64,000 nt of DNA. Origin: Setomelanomma holmii (Eukaryota > Ascomycota > Dothideomycetes > Pleosporales > Phaeosphaeriaceae). Below the pieces are notes generated by a model. It was given only the letters and a program-made list of their open reading frames with translations. It was not told the DNA's origin and did no database searches. A program made the translations under genes and the position numbers. The stretch lies in NCBI GenBank assembly GCA_010015745.1, contig ML978193.1:1-64000 (forward strand). Reading direction: 5' to 3'. Of the stretch, positions 32,950 through 44,861 are shown in pieces (within the stretch, counting starts at the first letter, position 1; each line of letters starts with the position of its first letter).

Positions 32950-34560
32950 TTAAGTTCTGTTATGACCTTGTATGTGACACTTGCTGCACGTTGGTGGTGC
33001 CCTTATTCGTGCCTGTTGAGTCTGGACCTGGTCACCACCATAGGCACCTATCTGAGCCTCTGTGACTAGCACACGACCTTCCTGAGCCTGTAGCACTCCT
33101 CCACGAGCTATATACTGTCTCCGCTGTTGACGCTTACGCCGCTGGCGGTGGTTAACAGCGTGTAGCTTTGGGTTCTCCTCAGCTAAGATTGTCGCTGAGT
33201 TCATAGCAAGCTGACAACCTTTGACAAGCTGGGCGATTGCTTGACTTGTAGGGCTCTGAGATTGTCGCTTAAGTAGATCTCGTACAAGACCGGCCTGCTG
33301 CTCAAGCTGGGTAGTTGTCCATGGAGTCTCTGCTGTCCAAGCAGCTAGTATATCACCTGCTGTCCCTGGTGGAGACGGCGTTCTGACGACAGTAAGGCAC
33401 GATAGGACACGTTCTGGACTGTATGGAATAAGCCCCGTCGCTCGGAAACCACTCCAGATGTTCTGCTCTGAGGAAACTGACGTGCGTATACGCGGATAGA
33501 TGCAGAGAAATTCCTCCTTGTCTACGTGAAAGACTCCTTGGCGTGCAAGCTCAGACACCTGCTGTCCGTACGCTGTCTTCAGAGGAGAGAAGCAACCAAC
33601 GTCAAGTGGCTGGAGCAGGTGTGACGTGTGAGGCGGCATACAGAGCGTGACGATCTTGTTCTCAGTGCAGTACTGGTCAAACTCTGGTCTAGCATGGCTG
33701 CTGTGGCCGTCAAGGATAAGTAGTCTGTAGGCTCCTGTTGTACAAGACTCTGTATGTCTGTTGAAGTGCTTGATCCAGTCAACACCAAGCTCATCAGTTG
33801 TCCAGCCATTGTCGCTGACAGCGAGAGCCCAGTTAGCTGGGAGATCTTGGTACCAGCTAGCTTGGTGAAGCTTCCCAGACAGGATCACGAAGGGTGGAAG
33901 ACACCAGCCAGACGCGTTGATACACTCGATTGTTGTAACCCAGTCGCAATTGCCTGGCTGGACAACAGTAGCCCGACCTATCGTGTCAGAGCTAGTGACA
34001 ACCTTTGACGTTGCAGCGACTCCCATCATAAAGCCAGTCTCATCAAAGTTGTACACATCCTTATCAAGTATCCTGTACGTCTGGCGCGTCTCCTCTATGC
34101 GCTTAAACCACGCGTTAATCTGGACAGGATCCTCACATCTTGCGCGTTGTGAGTGGAATTTTCTATTCTATTTTGTCTGGAGCTCTGACTGGTTCTTGAC
34201 AAAGCGTGACACCTAGTTCTTGCTAACAGGTTGTGGAGGAGGGTTTCGGCTGTGGGCAGCAAGCAGAACGTCTGCCATTTGTCGTACATCGATAAGCTGG
34301 GGTGGAAAGCTTCGTCGGTCAAGGTCTAGGATCTACTGAACAAGTGACTGCTCCTCTATAGGCTGTAGCTTACGTTGTAGGACATGAGACACGCTGTGTG
34401 GTTATGCACCAGCAAGGCGACCTTGGAGCGTTGTAAGGGGGATTTTGAACAGGTAAGCAGCTCTACTTTGGCTGTAAAGCTGCTTTTTTATAATTGATTG
34501 AGTAGCAAGAAGAATTCTAGCTTCTTTTTGAGGCGATTGAGGACGTTGTGTTGGAGCCAT
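32950..34560 (-). pseudogene. Fot1/pogo-type transposase with four premature stops
   Basis: From the ATG at 34560 the frame reads MAPTQRPQSPQKEARILLAT (helix-turn-helix), with four in-frame stops before 34060: one TAA following GRLAGA, and TAGs after SLVQ, PVSKN and LQTK. In family members two of the TAG sites are Trp, so the changes fit G to A; the TAA fits CAA to TAA. From 34056 to 32950 the frame is fully open and holds the catalytic core: YNFDETGFMMGV (first Asp), LLILDGHSSHARPEFD (second Asp), LQPLDVGCFSPLK and a C-terminal zinc knuckle (CSKCHIQGH). No frameshift is needed anywhere, so decay is by point changes only. Confidence 0.88.
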
Positions 34561-34624
34561 TACAGTTGATTGCGTTGACGCGTGCGCGTTTTGGTGGGGC
34601 TGCCGGTTTGGTGGTGGAACACGT

Positions 34625-34905
34625 TAGCTAGATCCAGGACACGGTCCTCGACAATATCACCATTCTCACAGAGGTAAGGCAAGCAACGGATAGAGAAAGC
34701 ATGTACTATCGCTGGTTTCTATTCAGATAATTAAAAGTACACATGCGCTTGCCACAGTCTGTGACTAGCAGACAGTAGCCAAACACACTCGCCAAATGGA
34801 AACGAATTTCAGAACTCACTTTTGGTCGACCATGGACGCCGAGTCTTGCCTCAGACAAGAATGACTCCTGCTCTTCGGACGAAGGGATAGACCAAGAGAG
34901 GACTT
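34625..34905. other. intergenic between transposon and PRP40 3' end
   Basis: 281 bp without frames of note. The transposon inserted about 280 bp beyond the PRP40 stop, so the gene itself is untouched. Confidence 0.5.
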
Positions 34906-37359
34906 CTAGTCCTCTTCGATCTCGCCTTCCTCACTGCCTGAACGTATAGCACGATCCTCCTCCTTCGGCGGTTCGGGCACAGGTGTCTTTGACTTGCGGT
35001 CGTGGCGAGGAGAGTAGCGAGCGCGCTGTGTTGTCAGTACAAAGCCGGGAAGACTTGGAGATCGATCGAACTTACTTTGCTATCACGCTTGCTTGCGCTC
35101 TCGTCGCTCTCCCGGCGACGCCGAGCCGATGCAGTACGTCCAGCACCGTCACCATAATCCAGCAGACTAACGCTCGACTCGCGGGGATCGGCTCTACTCA
35201 CATACGACCTTTCGCGTTCAACTTCGCGCTCGCGACGCTCTCGCCCATAATGATCACCGGCCGGGCTACGGCGCGGACGCTCAAATCGATCATCCTCTCG
35301 ACGGTCGCGACGAGGAGGTGGAGACAAGCCGGTACTATCGGTGTTCCTATAGCGTGCCTCCCTATCTTGTTGCGCACGACGACGCTCTGCAGCATACGGG
35401 TCATGTTCAGGTGAGCGAGTGCGTGTACGACGGCGGTGAGAATCAGAATGTCCGTTGCGATACTCACGATCTCCACGATCTCGATCCCGTCGATCCCTGT
35501 CGCGGTCGCGCTCATCACGTCTGCTGCGATCGCGTCGGTCGCTTTCCTTTTCCTTCAAGCGGCGCATATACTTGTCGAAAACGGATTCGCGGAGAGTATC
35601 TGACTTCAGTGCGCGATACTCGTCTGTCTTCTCAACGCGGGGACGTACCACTTCCCATGTGTCTGACAAAGATACTGGCGGCTCAAGGCGCTTCATGACG
35701 GAACGTAGAGCATCCATGGCATAGCGCTCGTTGTGCTCTTCATCCCGACGGTCGTCCTCCTCCCGCTTCTTGACCTTCGCCATGACGTAGTTGAAGATAC
35801 TGTGCATCGACTGCTCGTCAATGTTAGCTGTGCGAGGATCTGTTCGCATGACACTTAGGAACTCTTCCACAGGGGTCGCTGTCGTAACCTCAAAGCGTTG
35901 TTGCTGGATCATATTAGCAGGCGTTAACAGAAGTGAGTTGGTTTCCTGCTTACCTCCAGCACATCTAGTGCATATCGGCGCAATGTGCGGAATTTGCCTT
36001 CTTCCTCCTCCAACGCGTCCCAGAACAAATCAAGTGGCGATGAGCCGGACTGTCCGAGCATGGCGATATATCGAGAATCGTCCTTAATCGTCTCGTGAAT
36101 GTCTTTCCACTTAGTACCAGCTTTGAGTTTACCATTGTCTCGTTGTTCGTTCAACAGGTTCATGAAGGCGTCTCGGTTCTTGCGCTCGACTCGGTGCTTC
36201 TTCGCTCGGTCAGCCTGGACGCGGCTGTTGTGTTCGCGCTGAAGTTGCCTAATGTGCTTTTCAAATTGGTTCAACACGTCCATTTTTGTTAGTGCCTGAA
36301 ACTTCTCGCTGTTGTAGTCATCACTGCTCTCGAGCTTCTCTTCAGCAGTGTGCCAGCGAGTGAATGGCTCGAGATCGAGGCCCTGAAGCAATCCCAGAAC
36401 GTCGTCAAGGGCTGAGCGCCTGTTCTCGGCTTCTTGCTCCTCATTTGCCTTCTTGAGCGATATGATGTACTCCTCGAACAACGCCCTGCGCTCGCTGTCG
36501 TCCTTTGCCGATCGGAAAATGGTCTCATCTTCAATGATAGGCACCGCTGTCCTCCAGCGCGTGTAGTGCTTGATCTCAGGATGCGACCGCAGCATGGCAG
36601 TGAAGTCAGAGCGCAACTTGGCTTGACGGTCTGCCTCTTTGTGCTTCTCTTGCGCACGGAGGTCTTCGCAATACTTCTTGAAGGCCTCTTCGCGCTTCTC
36701 AGGCTCAGGTATGGCGCGCCAATTGGGATCTTTGATACCCGCGCGCACAGCTTGCTGCCAATCCCAGTCAGGCTGTGCTTTCATCTGCTTGAGCACCTTC
36801 ATGAAGGCCGCCTCAGCGTCCTGCGGGTTGGAGAACTGCAGCTCGCTGCCCGTCGTGAATGCGATGTTCGGCCTGTTGTCGCCGAAGTCGCGGTCTCGAT
36901 CGCGGTCTCGGTCACGATCGCGCCTTTCCAGCTGGTAGTCATCGCGGTCGGGACGGCGGTTGTCGTAGGACGGCGGTTGGGCACCGGGTCCAGCCGCCCA
37001 TCCAGAAGGGCCAGCTGGGGGAGGCCGCTGAGGCGGCTGGCTCGCTTTGACCTGGTCGATGATCTTTTGGACATCCTCGGGAATGTCCCAGGTGGTCACC
37101 CGCGTGTCCTTGTGGTAATAGTACCGCCTACCGTCTGTATGAGTCTGTATAGCCCATCCAGTGCCCGAGACAGCGCGCTGAGACGTTAGCACGCAGTATA
37201 CGTGAAGGTTCAGATTGGGCCTACCTCTACGTCGTCCTTGAGCTCATCAGGCTTCTCCCATGTCGTCTGCTTGGTAACAGAATTGTAGTAGTACTTCTTG
37301 CCATCGGCCGGATTGGTCGCCTCTGCCCATGGTGAGGCTGGCGGTGGGAATCCGTTCAT
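34906..37359 (-). CDS. PRP40: pre-mRNA-processing protein Prp40 (U1 snRNP)
   Basis: Four exons: 37359-37225, 37177-35954, 35903-35076, 35025-34906, encoding 768 residues. Two N-terminal WW domains (SPWAEATNPADGKKYYYN and GWAIQTHTDGRRYYYHKD) are followed by a Pro-rich linker, then several FF domains (for example AAFMKVLKQMKAQPDWDW, FTAMLRSHPEIKHYTRW, AFMNLLNEQRDNGKLKAG). The C-terminus is a long RD/RE/RS tract typical of higher-fungal orthologues. Prp40 belongs to the U1 snRNP and bridges the 5' splice site to branch-point proteins and the polymerase II tail. The window's many short introns depend on this step. Head-to-head with TRS65 over 181 bp. Confidence 0.93.
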
Positions 37360-37540
37360 TGGCGCAAGGGTGTCGACGTGTCGCGCTGATGGTGTTGCAG
37401 TTGTCGCAAGGCGAGCGCGCTCCTGGAGTTAAACTTTTGAGCACGGACCAAGTTTCGGCTCGACAGTAGCTCCACCTGCAACCACTTCAGGCACTCCCGC
37501 ACGTGAACCCTCTTTCACTGCCCTCAGAACAAAAGCAAGA
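37360..37540. promoter_or_regulatory. 181-bp divergent promoter PRP40/TRS65
   Basis: Two start codons face away from each other across 181 bp, so both 5' leaders and core promoters must share this space. Confidence 0.6.
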
Positions 37541-39463
37541 ATGGCCACGAGTCCGGGAGAGCTGAAGCCTCGAGGCAGTGTCGAATTTGTGGAAAGCTCG
37601 GTCCTCGAAGCACTTGCGCCTGCCCGCTCTGACGTTGATATCGAGGAAGAGCTCCAAGCATGGAATGGCACAATTGAGGACGACAGCGGGTCAATAGTCC
37701 CATTTCTGTCCCAGAGAAACGTCTTACTTCTTGGTAGGTCTTGTCGTACACTTGCTTCCAGACTAGCCTTCTTACTCATACACAGGCTAGATGAACTGCT
37801 CTCCGTCCTCGTTGTCTTCAGGACGCCACTACTGGATGACGACACTTTGAAGTCATATCTTGCACGATTGGTCGTCGATCTCGAAGTTTTCGCTTTCAGT
37901 ACTGCACCTCCACCTGAAAATGACCCAAAGGCCGGCCCCACCAAGGAGCTTATCTACTCCAGTGCCATAAAGGACACGGACCAGCCCACCATCGTCCGCC
38001 ACGGCGAAGGAGATGATGCATACACTTTTGTCATCTGGTCGGTCGATGTCAAGATAGCTAGGCCGCAAGGTCGCTTCCACAAGCCAGCCGTTTACTTCCA
38101 ACCAATCGCATCTTTCAAGCCGGCCTCAACACCAACCAAGACTGCACCAGACGATGAATACCTGCCCAGCGGCGTGCCCACAGCACTCAATCTCCTCCAG
38201 GCGTTCGAGAATGACCCGGCACTGGCAGGTGTCCATCCCCGACTCTCAGCCATGCGGATCAACAAGATCGCACCCAATGCCAATCCTGTCACCAGAGAAA
38301 TGGTTCGTCCCATTCGTACCGGCCAACGCCCATTCTTCCGCATGCTGCCAGCTCTAACTTGGCGAATTCGCTATGCACGAATTCCCACAAGCATAAGTGA
38401 TCTATCACTTCTGACCGCACTGGATCTCGATGTAACAACCTATCACAACTACGACGTACTCATCAAAAGCGTCGCCCTAACCCTCCACGGCGGCTCCGTC
38501 AACCCCTTCGCCAACCCCTTACACCCATCCACAATCCACAAGCCCGGCGACCAACTAACACACCTCTACAAGATTGCCCCCGATGTGTCCTCCGACGGCA
38601 CCCCATCCTTCGGCAGCAAAGGCCACTGTCTAACAATGCACGTCTCCGCCTCCGTCCGCATGTCCACCCACACTCAGCCCAGCATCGCCATAGAATGGAA
38701 AACCCCCGTCGACTTCACATCTGCCTCGGACCAAACGCCCAGCATGCTCAAAGCCGCACACCGCCTCAGCAATCCCGCCACACAAGCTAAACTCCCAAAC
38801 CCAGACGCCCTACCCGCCCACGATTCGCAGACTGCACCTGACGAGGCCGAGAAAAACGCTATCGGTGTGACGCTGACGATTTCTGGTCCGCCAAGGGTAA
38901 CTGTAGGGAAGGAGTTCACGTGGAGCGTGTTTGTATTGAATCGTTCGACGAAAGCGCGGAACCTGGCTGTTTTGATCTTGCCGAAGCGGAAACATACGTC
39001 TACTTCTTCCACATCGCACCAGCATACATCTCGCCCATCAACTTCTTCAAACACCCATCCTAACCCCAATACCAACCCCACCACGCATTCCCAAAACAAT
39101 GATGCCAAACTCCTGGCCCCTGCCATCCTCGACGAAAACGTCATCTACGCAACGCAAAAGTCTGCGCGCATCGAGACTGCCGATCTCATCTGTTTGACGA
39201 CTGATATTCGGCTTGGGACACTGGCGTCGGGGAGTTGTTATACGGCGGAGGTGAGGTTTATTGCGTTGGTGGAGGGCGTGAGGGGGATTGAGGGGGTGCG
39301 GGTTGTGGATTTGGGGTCGGGGGAGAGTGTGGATGTAAGGGAGGTGCCTGGGGTGGTTGCTGTGAAGGATGGAGAGAGGGAGGGTTTGGAGAAGGTTAGG
39401 GACGAAGCGAGGGAGGGTGAGGTGGAGGAGGACGAGGTAGAGAGGGAGATGAAGCGTAAATAG
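37541..39463 (+). CDS. TRS65: TRAPPII complex subunit Trs65-like
   Basis: Open frame of 640 codons. A 48-bp stretch (37738-37785, GTCTTG...CACAG) has splice signals, is open and in frame; removing it gives 624 residues and a smoother match around LLGRLDELL. The C-terminal part holds immunoglobulin-like beta segments seen in Trs65: VTVGKEFTWSVFVLNRS, then SADLICLTTDIRLGTLASG-like text and YTAEVRFIALVEGVRGIEGV. Trs65 links the two halves of TRAPPII, the exchange-factor complex for Ypt31/32 at the late Golgi. Low-complexity Ser/Thr/His/Asn insert at about residues 485-525. Identification rests on recall of the family's C-terminal pattern, so it is likely but not certain. Confidence 0.7.
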   Translation: MATSPGELKPRGSVEFVESSVLEALAPARSDVDIEEELQAWNGTIEDDSGSIVPFLSQRNVLLLGRSCRTLASRLAFLLIHRLDELLSVLVVFRTPLLDDDTLKSYLARLVVDLEVFAFSTAPPPENDPKAGPTKELIYSSAIKDTDQPTIVRHGEGDDAYTFVIWSVDVKIARPQGRFHKPAVYFQPIASFKPASTPTKTAPDDEYLPSGVPTALNLLQAFENDPALAGVHPRLSAMRINKIAPNANPVTREMVRPIRTGQRPFFRMLPALTWRIRYARIPTSISDLSLLTALDLDVTTYHNYDVLIKSVALTLHGGSVNPFANPLHPSTIHKPGDQLTHLYKIAPDVSSDGTPSFGSKGHCLTMHVSASVRMSTHTQPSIAIEWKTPVDFTSASDQTPSMLKAAHRLSNPATQAKLPNPDALPAHDSQTAPDEAEKNAIGVTLTISGPPRVTVGKEFTWSVFVLNRSTKARNLAVLILPKRKHTSTSSTSHQHTSRPSTSSNTHPNPNTNPTTHSQNNDAKLLAPAILDENVIYATQKSARIETADLICLTTDIRLGTLASGSCYTAEVRFIALVEGVRGIEGVRVVDLGSGESVDVREVPGVVAVKDGEREGLEKVRDEAREGEVEEDEVEREMKRK

Positions 39464-40195
39464 GGTGGAGGAATAACGTTTGGTGGTTTGAGATCGAGGT
39501 TGAGGTGGAAACTGAAGTAATGTGATCTTCATTGGCTTGGCTTGTGTGTCGTGGCTATTCACCACCTCACCCCTCCACGTCTACCCATACGCCCCGTCCA
39601 CCTCTTCATCACCTCTAACCTCACCCACACTATACAACCCCAAACCTCTTTCCTCTTCCTCTCCACAGCCCATCCTCCGTACCGGACCCAGCCGTCTTTT
39701 CCAAATTACGACTATAAGAATCAAACCGAAAAGCGATCGAAGGTATAAAACAGTAATATCACCGCCCGTCCCAGGCCATATGGTTTGGCTTATCCTGAAC
39801 GCCGTGAAATGCAACATGTCCGCCCAGGACGAAGCAACGCCCTGCTGGGTATTATGCCATGTCGCAAGTATCCAATTCCCGTGGCCTAAAACTCCGTTTG
39901 TTCGCCGGTATGGTATAACGATATGTGGTATGCAAGAGGCGGCGGATCACAACAAGTGGTCGACTCGAGTGCCTCATTGAGGTCATAGATGGTTAAGATA
40001 CCCATTCGCCGCAGACAGGAGCAGCGAGGCTTTGCCTGGTCGTTTCCCTACGATTTGCGGTAGGGTGTCGTAGGCCCATGTTCGTAAGTCGTTGCTGGTA
40101 CCGAGTTCTTTCGGCTCGTAACGAATCCCGTATGTAGTGCCGTACACCTCAATTGGGCCGCGCAGTAAGTCATCGGTATTCTGCTTGAGATGTCT
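39464..40195. other. convergent 3' region TRS65/arrestin gene
   Basis: C/T-rich single-strand bias between 39550 and 39680. Short frames only. Expected to hold two 3' UTRs. Confidence 0.5.
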
Positions 40196-41568
40196 TCACT
40201 CGATCAGCGGCTTCCGTACGCCACCTACTATGGCAATGCCTAGCGAGCGCAGGCCGTCTGGGTCGTTCGATCGGACGATGACGCTCGCAGGTAGCATGGG
40301 ATTGTCGGGTATAACGTGCGCGGCATCCTTGGCCGCTTGTTCAATGGCTTCCATTTCTTCTTTGCAGCCGGCATGGTCAAACGGACATACGACGATAGGT
40401 TGGCGTAGTAAGATGTCCTTCGCTGAGGACATTTGTGCCTGCGAGTTTGTTAGCGTCTCCTTTGTATCGTATAGCTGGATCAACCTACTTTGACAGTGAG
40501 GTAGTACTCAATCTTGTACAGCGTGCCAGTCGTCGTAAAGCCGTTGACTGCATACATGGGAAACTCTTTCTTCCCCCTTGGTATTATGCCGTCATGGTCA
40601 CGCACGTCTTTCGCAGGAAACACCAATCCGAGATTTGTAAAGTAGCCTGCTTCGGGCATTTTGACACCAACCCGTTGCGTCGTCGTTGCTAGAGTCTTCA
40701 CCTTTCGTGTCGGCTCGTCGCCCTCGTGGTTGAAGATGATTTCCTCGTCTATCCCAACTGTGATCTTCGAGATGGTGACTCTCTTCGCTTTGCTCAGCCA
40801 GTCCGGATTCGGGCTGAGCTTGATGTATACTGATACGGGATCCAGCGGGCCATAGCTCCAGCGTGGTAGACTTATGCCCAGAGTGACCAGATGATCCGTC
40901 ACACGTTCAGCGCTTTCAGGTCGGTTGTACATGCCGAATGTCGATAGCGTATCGTATCGTTGTATCGGCACCGCAAAAGAGTACTTTTTCTGCTCCTGCG
41001 GCCCTTGCTGGACGGTCACGACTAGTTCGTAGAATGTCTCAGCTGTGCGACTCGGCAGCTGTAAGCTTGCTGGCGGGACCCTCCTTGCGACTTCCTCGCC
41101 GCCACGGCCGTATGGTATGAATATGACGAACGGCAGATCCATGCATAGTATGCTCTCGTGCTCTCGTCCAGCGTGGCATCGATACAAGAGCATCTCTTTG
41201 CCTACAATGTCGGTAATCTCCTTCCGCGGGGCAGCGAGGTGTTTCTTCGTGACCGAGTCGGCGAAGGGGTGTATGGTCTCCTTACGGTGCAATGCGATGG
41301 TAACGAGGGAGACATTAACGGGTGCAGACACTCCCACCAGCGGCCGTATCTCGACTTTGCCTTCTATTCGTGGCTAGTGGCGCATGTCAGCATTTGTACA
41401 GTGCGTACGTAGTGAAAGGGTGTGGTAAAGCCACCCTCGCTTCTGCCACATGCGAGTCGCTCAATGACGAGCGCAATGTGAAAGACCTACCAGTGTCGCC
41501 GAGATGCCCGGATAGCCCACGAGGAAGTTACTGTTTGGCGGTCCTGAGACCCGCACAAAGGCCGACAT
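40196..41568 (-). CDS. arrestin-like (N-terminal domain) protein
   Basis: Three exons: 41568-41491, 41373-40489, 40438-40196, encoding 401 residues. The fold pattern is arrestin: IEGKVEIRPLVGVSAPVNVSL strands near the N-terminus, a central LPFVIFIPYGRG with LPSRTAETFYELVVTVQ, and the second half with YGPLDPVSVYIKLSPN and RVTISKITVGIDEEIIF. The C-terminus holds RQPIVVCPFDHAGCKEE. Fungal alpha-arrestins recruit ubiquitin ligase Rsp5 to plasma-membrane transporters through PPxY motifs; I see no PPxY here, so adaptor function by that route is doubtful. Other roles in cargo or receptor binding are possible. Divergent from the cyclophilin gene. Confidence 0.7.
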
Positions 41569-42366
41569 GGTAGTGTCTTGGGTTGACAGTCTCGTCGGCG
41601 CAGGCCTGGGACGGCAGCAGGCGCTGCATGGACGTTGTGGGCGTGTCCAAGCTTCCTCTTTCTCGAGTGTGTCCGCGTTGGACTCCGGCGTGGTGCGCCG
41701 GACAGCTGTGCTGTGCTGTGCTGTGCTGAGAGCTGCGTAGCCTTCCGGCTGCGGGACGGTGTGGGGTTGAGATGCAGGTGTAAGAATGCTGGAACCGGCG
41801 GGGAATAGGGCGGTAGCGAGCCGGTCGCACAGCGGCAGTGCGGGCGGTGCAGCGAGCGAGACGGGCGGGATTGTATGTGTGGTGTAGTGAATGCGCGGGT
41901 ATGATGTCGAGGCCCGCCTAGGGTCGCGTAGGGCTGCGCAGCGTATGGCGGGAGCTTAGTCGACCGCCGCCTATGAGGTGTCTACGGCCCCACGATGTAC
42001 GAAGTGGCAATGTGTGTAGATGATTGCGGAGAACAATGGTGGTGTCAAGATGTCCAGCACAAGCCTGGCGGTGCGGACGGACGAGCTGGCAATCGCGGTA
42101 TGGGGTAAGGTGACGATGCAGACGGTTGTCGCGATTCATTGGGCAGCTCTAGCTGCAGTGGGGGCTGCGTAGCTGAGTCTCTCGCACCATTTCCACGAAT
42201 CCTCCAGCGCCAACCTCGAGTATGCGCACCTACATGTCGCAAAAACATGTCCGTTTCTGTGAGTACCGTGCTTTGCTGTTTTTTCGAGGGAATCAAGTTC
42301 TGCACGCTTTGCGACACTGTTCTTGGTCATTATTCCTGGATCATATCTTCCAACAGCTTTGCCGCC
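41569..42366. promoter_or_regulatory. divergent promoter arrestin-like / cyclophilin, with a short GCTGT microsatellite
   Basis: 798 bp between opposing starts. At 41705-41728 the unit GCTGT is repeated about 4.8 times. GC-rich CGGGCGG-type runs lie at 41830-41860. No coding signal. Confidence 0.5.
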
Positions 42367-42966
42367 ATGTCCCTCCGAGTCAACATAAGCGTCACATATG
42401 ACCAAGCATGCCTCCTTGGTCTATTGCGCAATTGCCTTTTCCACCTTAAGCTTCAGGCACCCTGCTGACTAGCGCGCCAGCTGCACACCTCGCGCGGTGA
42501 CATCAAGCTCGAAATCTTCTGCGAAACTGTGCCCAAGACGGCAGAGAACTTTCTTGCGCTGTGCGCCTCGGGCTTCTACAATGGCAGTCCTTTCCACAGG
42601 CTGATACCAAACTTCATGGTGCAGGGAGGCAGTCCAGCATCAGACCCCAAGTCGAAGACGTCCACGTCCATCTACGACACGCCTAACCAGCTCTTCGAAG
42701 ACGAGATCCGCCCTGTGCTGAGACACAACGCTCGAGGAATCGTTAGCATGGCGAACAAAGGACCAAACAGTAATGGGAGCCAATTCTTCATAGCATTTGC
42801 ACCTGCGCCGCATCTAGATGGAAAGAACACCGTCTTTGGCAAGGTTCTGGAGGGCGACGAGGTATTGGACGATATCGAAAAAATTGCGGTGGACAAAAAG
42901 TCGAGACCACAAGAGCGAGTCGAGATCAAGAACGTTACCATACATGCCAATCCACTGGCAGGATGA
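42367..42966 (+). CDS. peptidyl-prolyl cis-trans isomerase, cyclophilin PPIL3/Cyp10 type
   Basis: The main exon 42481-42966 starts LHTSRGDIKLEIFCETVPKT and holds the whole cyclophilin core: FHRLIPNFMVQGG with the catalytic Arg, MANKGPNSNGSQFFI and APHLDGKNTVFGKV. His replaces the usual active-site Trp in the last motif, as in PPIL-type nuclear cyclophilins with reduced cyclosporin binding. A short first exon is needed; the ATG at 42367 followed by about four codons and a donor near 42378 gives about 165 residues, the family size (161-165). The donor there (GTCAAC) is not a consensus one, so the first exon is uncertain. Family members associate with the spliceosome. Confidence 0.85.
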
Positions 42967-43123
42967 ATATGGGGCATGGGGGAAGGATAGTGACCTTTAG
43001 GATGGGAAAACGTCAAGAAGAATCTGAACGAAAATGCTTCATATGGCTGGCGAAGCCTGGATATCTACGATTGCCCCGGCCCAATGCAAGATGGAATGAA
43101 ATCTAAACCCACGACCAATAGCC

Positions 43124-44674
43124 TTACGAGCCGTTGATGGTAGCTTCACTGGCTGCAGCATGTCCTTCCTCGTACCCCTCCGTCTTCATATCATTCAAGC
43201 CGAGCTCCTCCTTCTCCTCCTCGGTTCGCTCGTAGTCTTCAAGCTTGATCTGGGGATCTGGCTCTGGTGCGGTGAAGCTTTGCACATAGCTGCTGGCGAG
43301 AGGGTCTTCGAGGATGATTGTGAACTTGACTTCGCCGTTGATCGCTGAAGTCAATTTGTCGAAGAAGCCCGTCCACTTGTTCTTGGTTTGGGAGTCCATC
43401 GAGTCTCCACCATCGCCCACGTCGAAGATGGACGACTTCAGGTCATCACGTACCTGGGTTAAAAGACCCTCGACCGTGGTGAACCTGCCACCAAGCGTTC
43501 CTGGCTCGACGCTAAGGTTGAGCTCCGGACAAGACATTGCGCATGACTCGGCCTTAAGAATGTCACGCGAGAGATCTTCTTTAGTGTCGACAGAGACAGT
43601 GATGCGGCGGCCTTGTTCTGGTACTTCACCTCCAGTCTTGACCTCGTTGCTCCGGTCTATAAAAAGATTAGCAAGGTAGTCGTCCAGAAAAAATGGATCA
43701 ACTTACATCCGCAGTGGTCGCACACCGTACTCATGAGCACGACTTGTTTGAAATGTGGAATATTGACCATCTTCATGTTCGTTGTACATGTCTTAGTGCA
43801 GCCAGGGCACGTGGCAGGGAATGAGTAGACTTGGTTCTCGACAATGTCGTCCTCATCAACATTGTTGACCATGGAGCCAGCGGGCATTTCGGGATACATC
43901 TGCGAGGCATGGTACTCAGGACGGATCTCAGTGGCCGGCGCTTCGCCGCTAGTGTCACCGAGGCCGAGCGCCTCGTTCTGCGCAGCAGTTCGTGGATATT
44001 CTTGTCGAGAATATTTACCGGCGTATAGCTCGCTGGGAGGCTCGATCGAAGAGTTACCGGCGGGATCGTCGACAGTCAGCTTGAATGGCAGCTTTTGGCC
44101 GCTCGCCATCTGCTTAATTGTCTCAATGACGCCTTGCAACTGCTCGTAAACATCTGGCATAACCTCTTTCCTCTCATCCTGCTTTTGCTCCAAGTCCTGG
44201 GCCACCATGGACAGGATACCCTCGACATTCGAAAGCTGCCCGCGACCTGGTGGAATCTCTAGATCAACGTCCTCGATGCGGAATATCGCTGTGTCGCTCT
44301 TGACGATCTGGCTACTCAGATCCTCTGGCTTGTCAACCCGCAGGCTGAATTTGGCTCCACGTTGTTGTATCTCGCCAGCGGGCTGGACCTCTGTGTTCTT
44401 GAAGTGGCAGTGCGGACATTCAAAGGACATAATTACGATTTCGCGGAAGAATGGTATCTTGGTGAGCAGTAATCTAGTGGTACCCTGGAGAGGTTAGCTC
44501 TGTCTTGCTACACCATTGCAGCGAACATACATCTTCATGGCAATTCATGCACAAGCTCTCGATCACATCGACAACTTTGGTGCCGTCCTCGTCAGCGTCC
44601 TGGGCGTTGGCCTCGGCGACCTTTCGCCCCATGTCCTCGAAGAGATCTTGCGCAAGACTTTTGCGTTCTGCCAT
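43124..44674 (-). CDS. ZPR1: zinc-finger protein ZPR1
   Basis: Three exons: 44674-44531, 44484-43707, 43656-43124, encoding 484 residues. Two ZPR1 domains are seen, each with a C4 finger: CMNCHEDG ... SFECPHCHF, and CPGCTKTC ... STVCDHCGY, each followed by the alpha/beta ZPR1 region (EIQQRGAKFSLRVDKPEDL and EVPEQGRRITVSVDTKEDL). Zpr1 is an essential chaperone for translation elongation factor eEF1A folding and shuttles between cytoplasm and nucleus. Two family-typical Asn/Ser-rich and acidic regions link the domains. The gene ends 158 bp from the cyclophilin stop (convergent) and starts 188 bp after the RNase P subunit gene on the same strand. Confidence 0.95.
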
Positions 44675-44861
44675 GGTTGTGGCTGTTGTGGTGTGGGAGG
44701 AACCTCTTCGGGGAACTCTACACTCGACGTTTCGTGGCGCGGTGGTGCGTGTGAGGTCATACTCGATATTTTTTCTTGCCCCGCCTGCCCCGCGTCTGTT
44801 CGCTAGGCTTCTGGCGCGTTCCTTGCAGCTCGGACCCTGCCAAACCTCAGCCCTGCGGCTT

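Larger units (their letters stand above)
32810..34624 (-). mobile_element. complete Fot1/pogo-like transposon with TIRs and TA target duplication
   Basis: The element is 1815 bp. Left end 32810 reads ACGTGTTCCACCACCAAACC; right end 34624 reads the same on the minus strand. Both ends are flanked by TA (32808-32809 and 34625-34626). The inverted repeats run about 40-45 bp and continue with GCCCCACCAAAAC on both sides, but the left copy carries a 17-bp tandem duplication of CACCACCAAACCGGCAA (32818-32850). Length and organisation match Fot1. The single transposase gene is dead, so movement would need a helper. Confidence 0.92.

Noticed and set aside
35034..36938. Long plus-strand frames opposite PRP40
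   Set aside because: They mirror the Arg/Asp/Glu-rich repeats of PRP40 on the other strand and have no own domains.
41705..41728. GCTGT microsatellite as a functional element
   Set aside because: Fewer than five units in a promoter gap; ordinary slippage.
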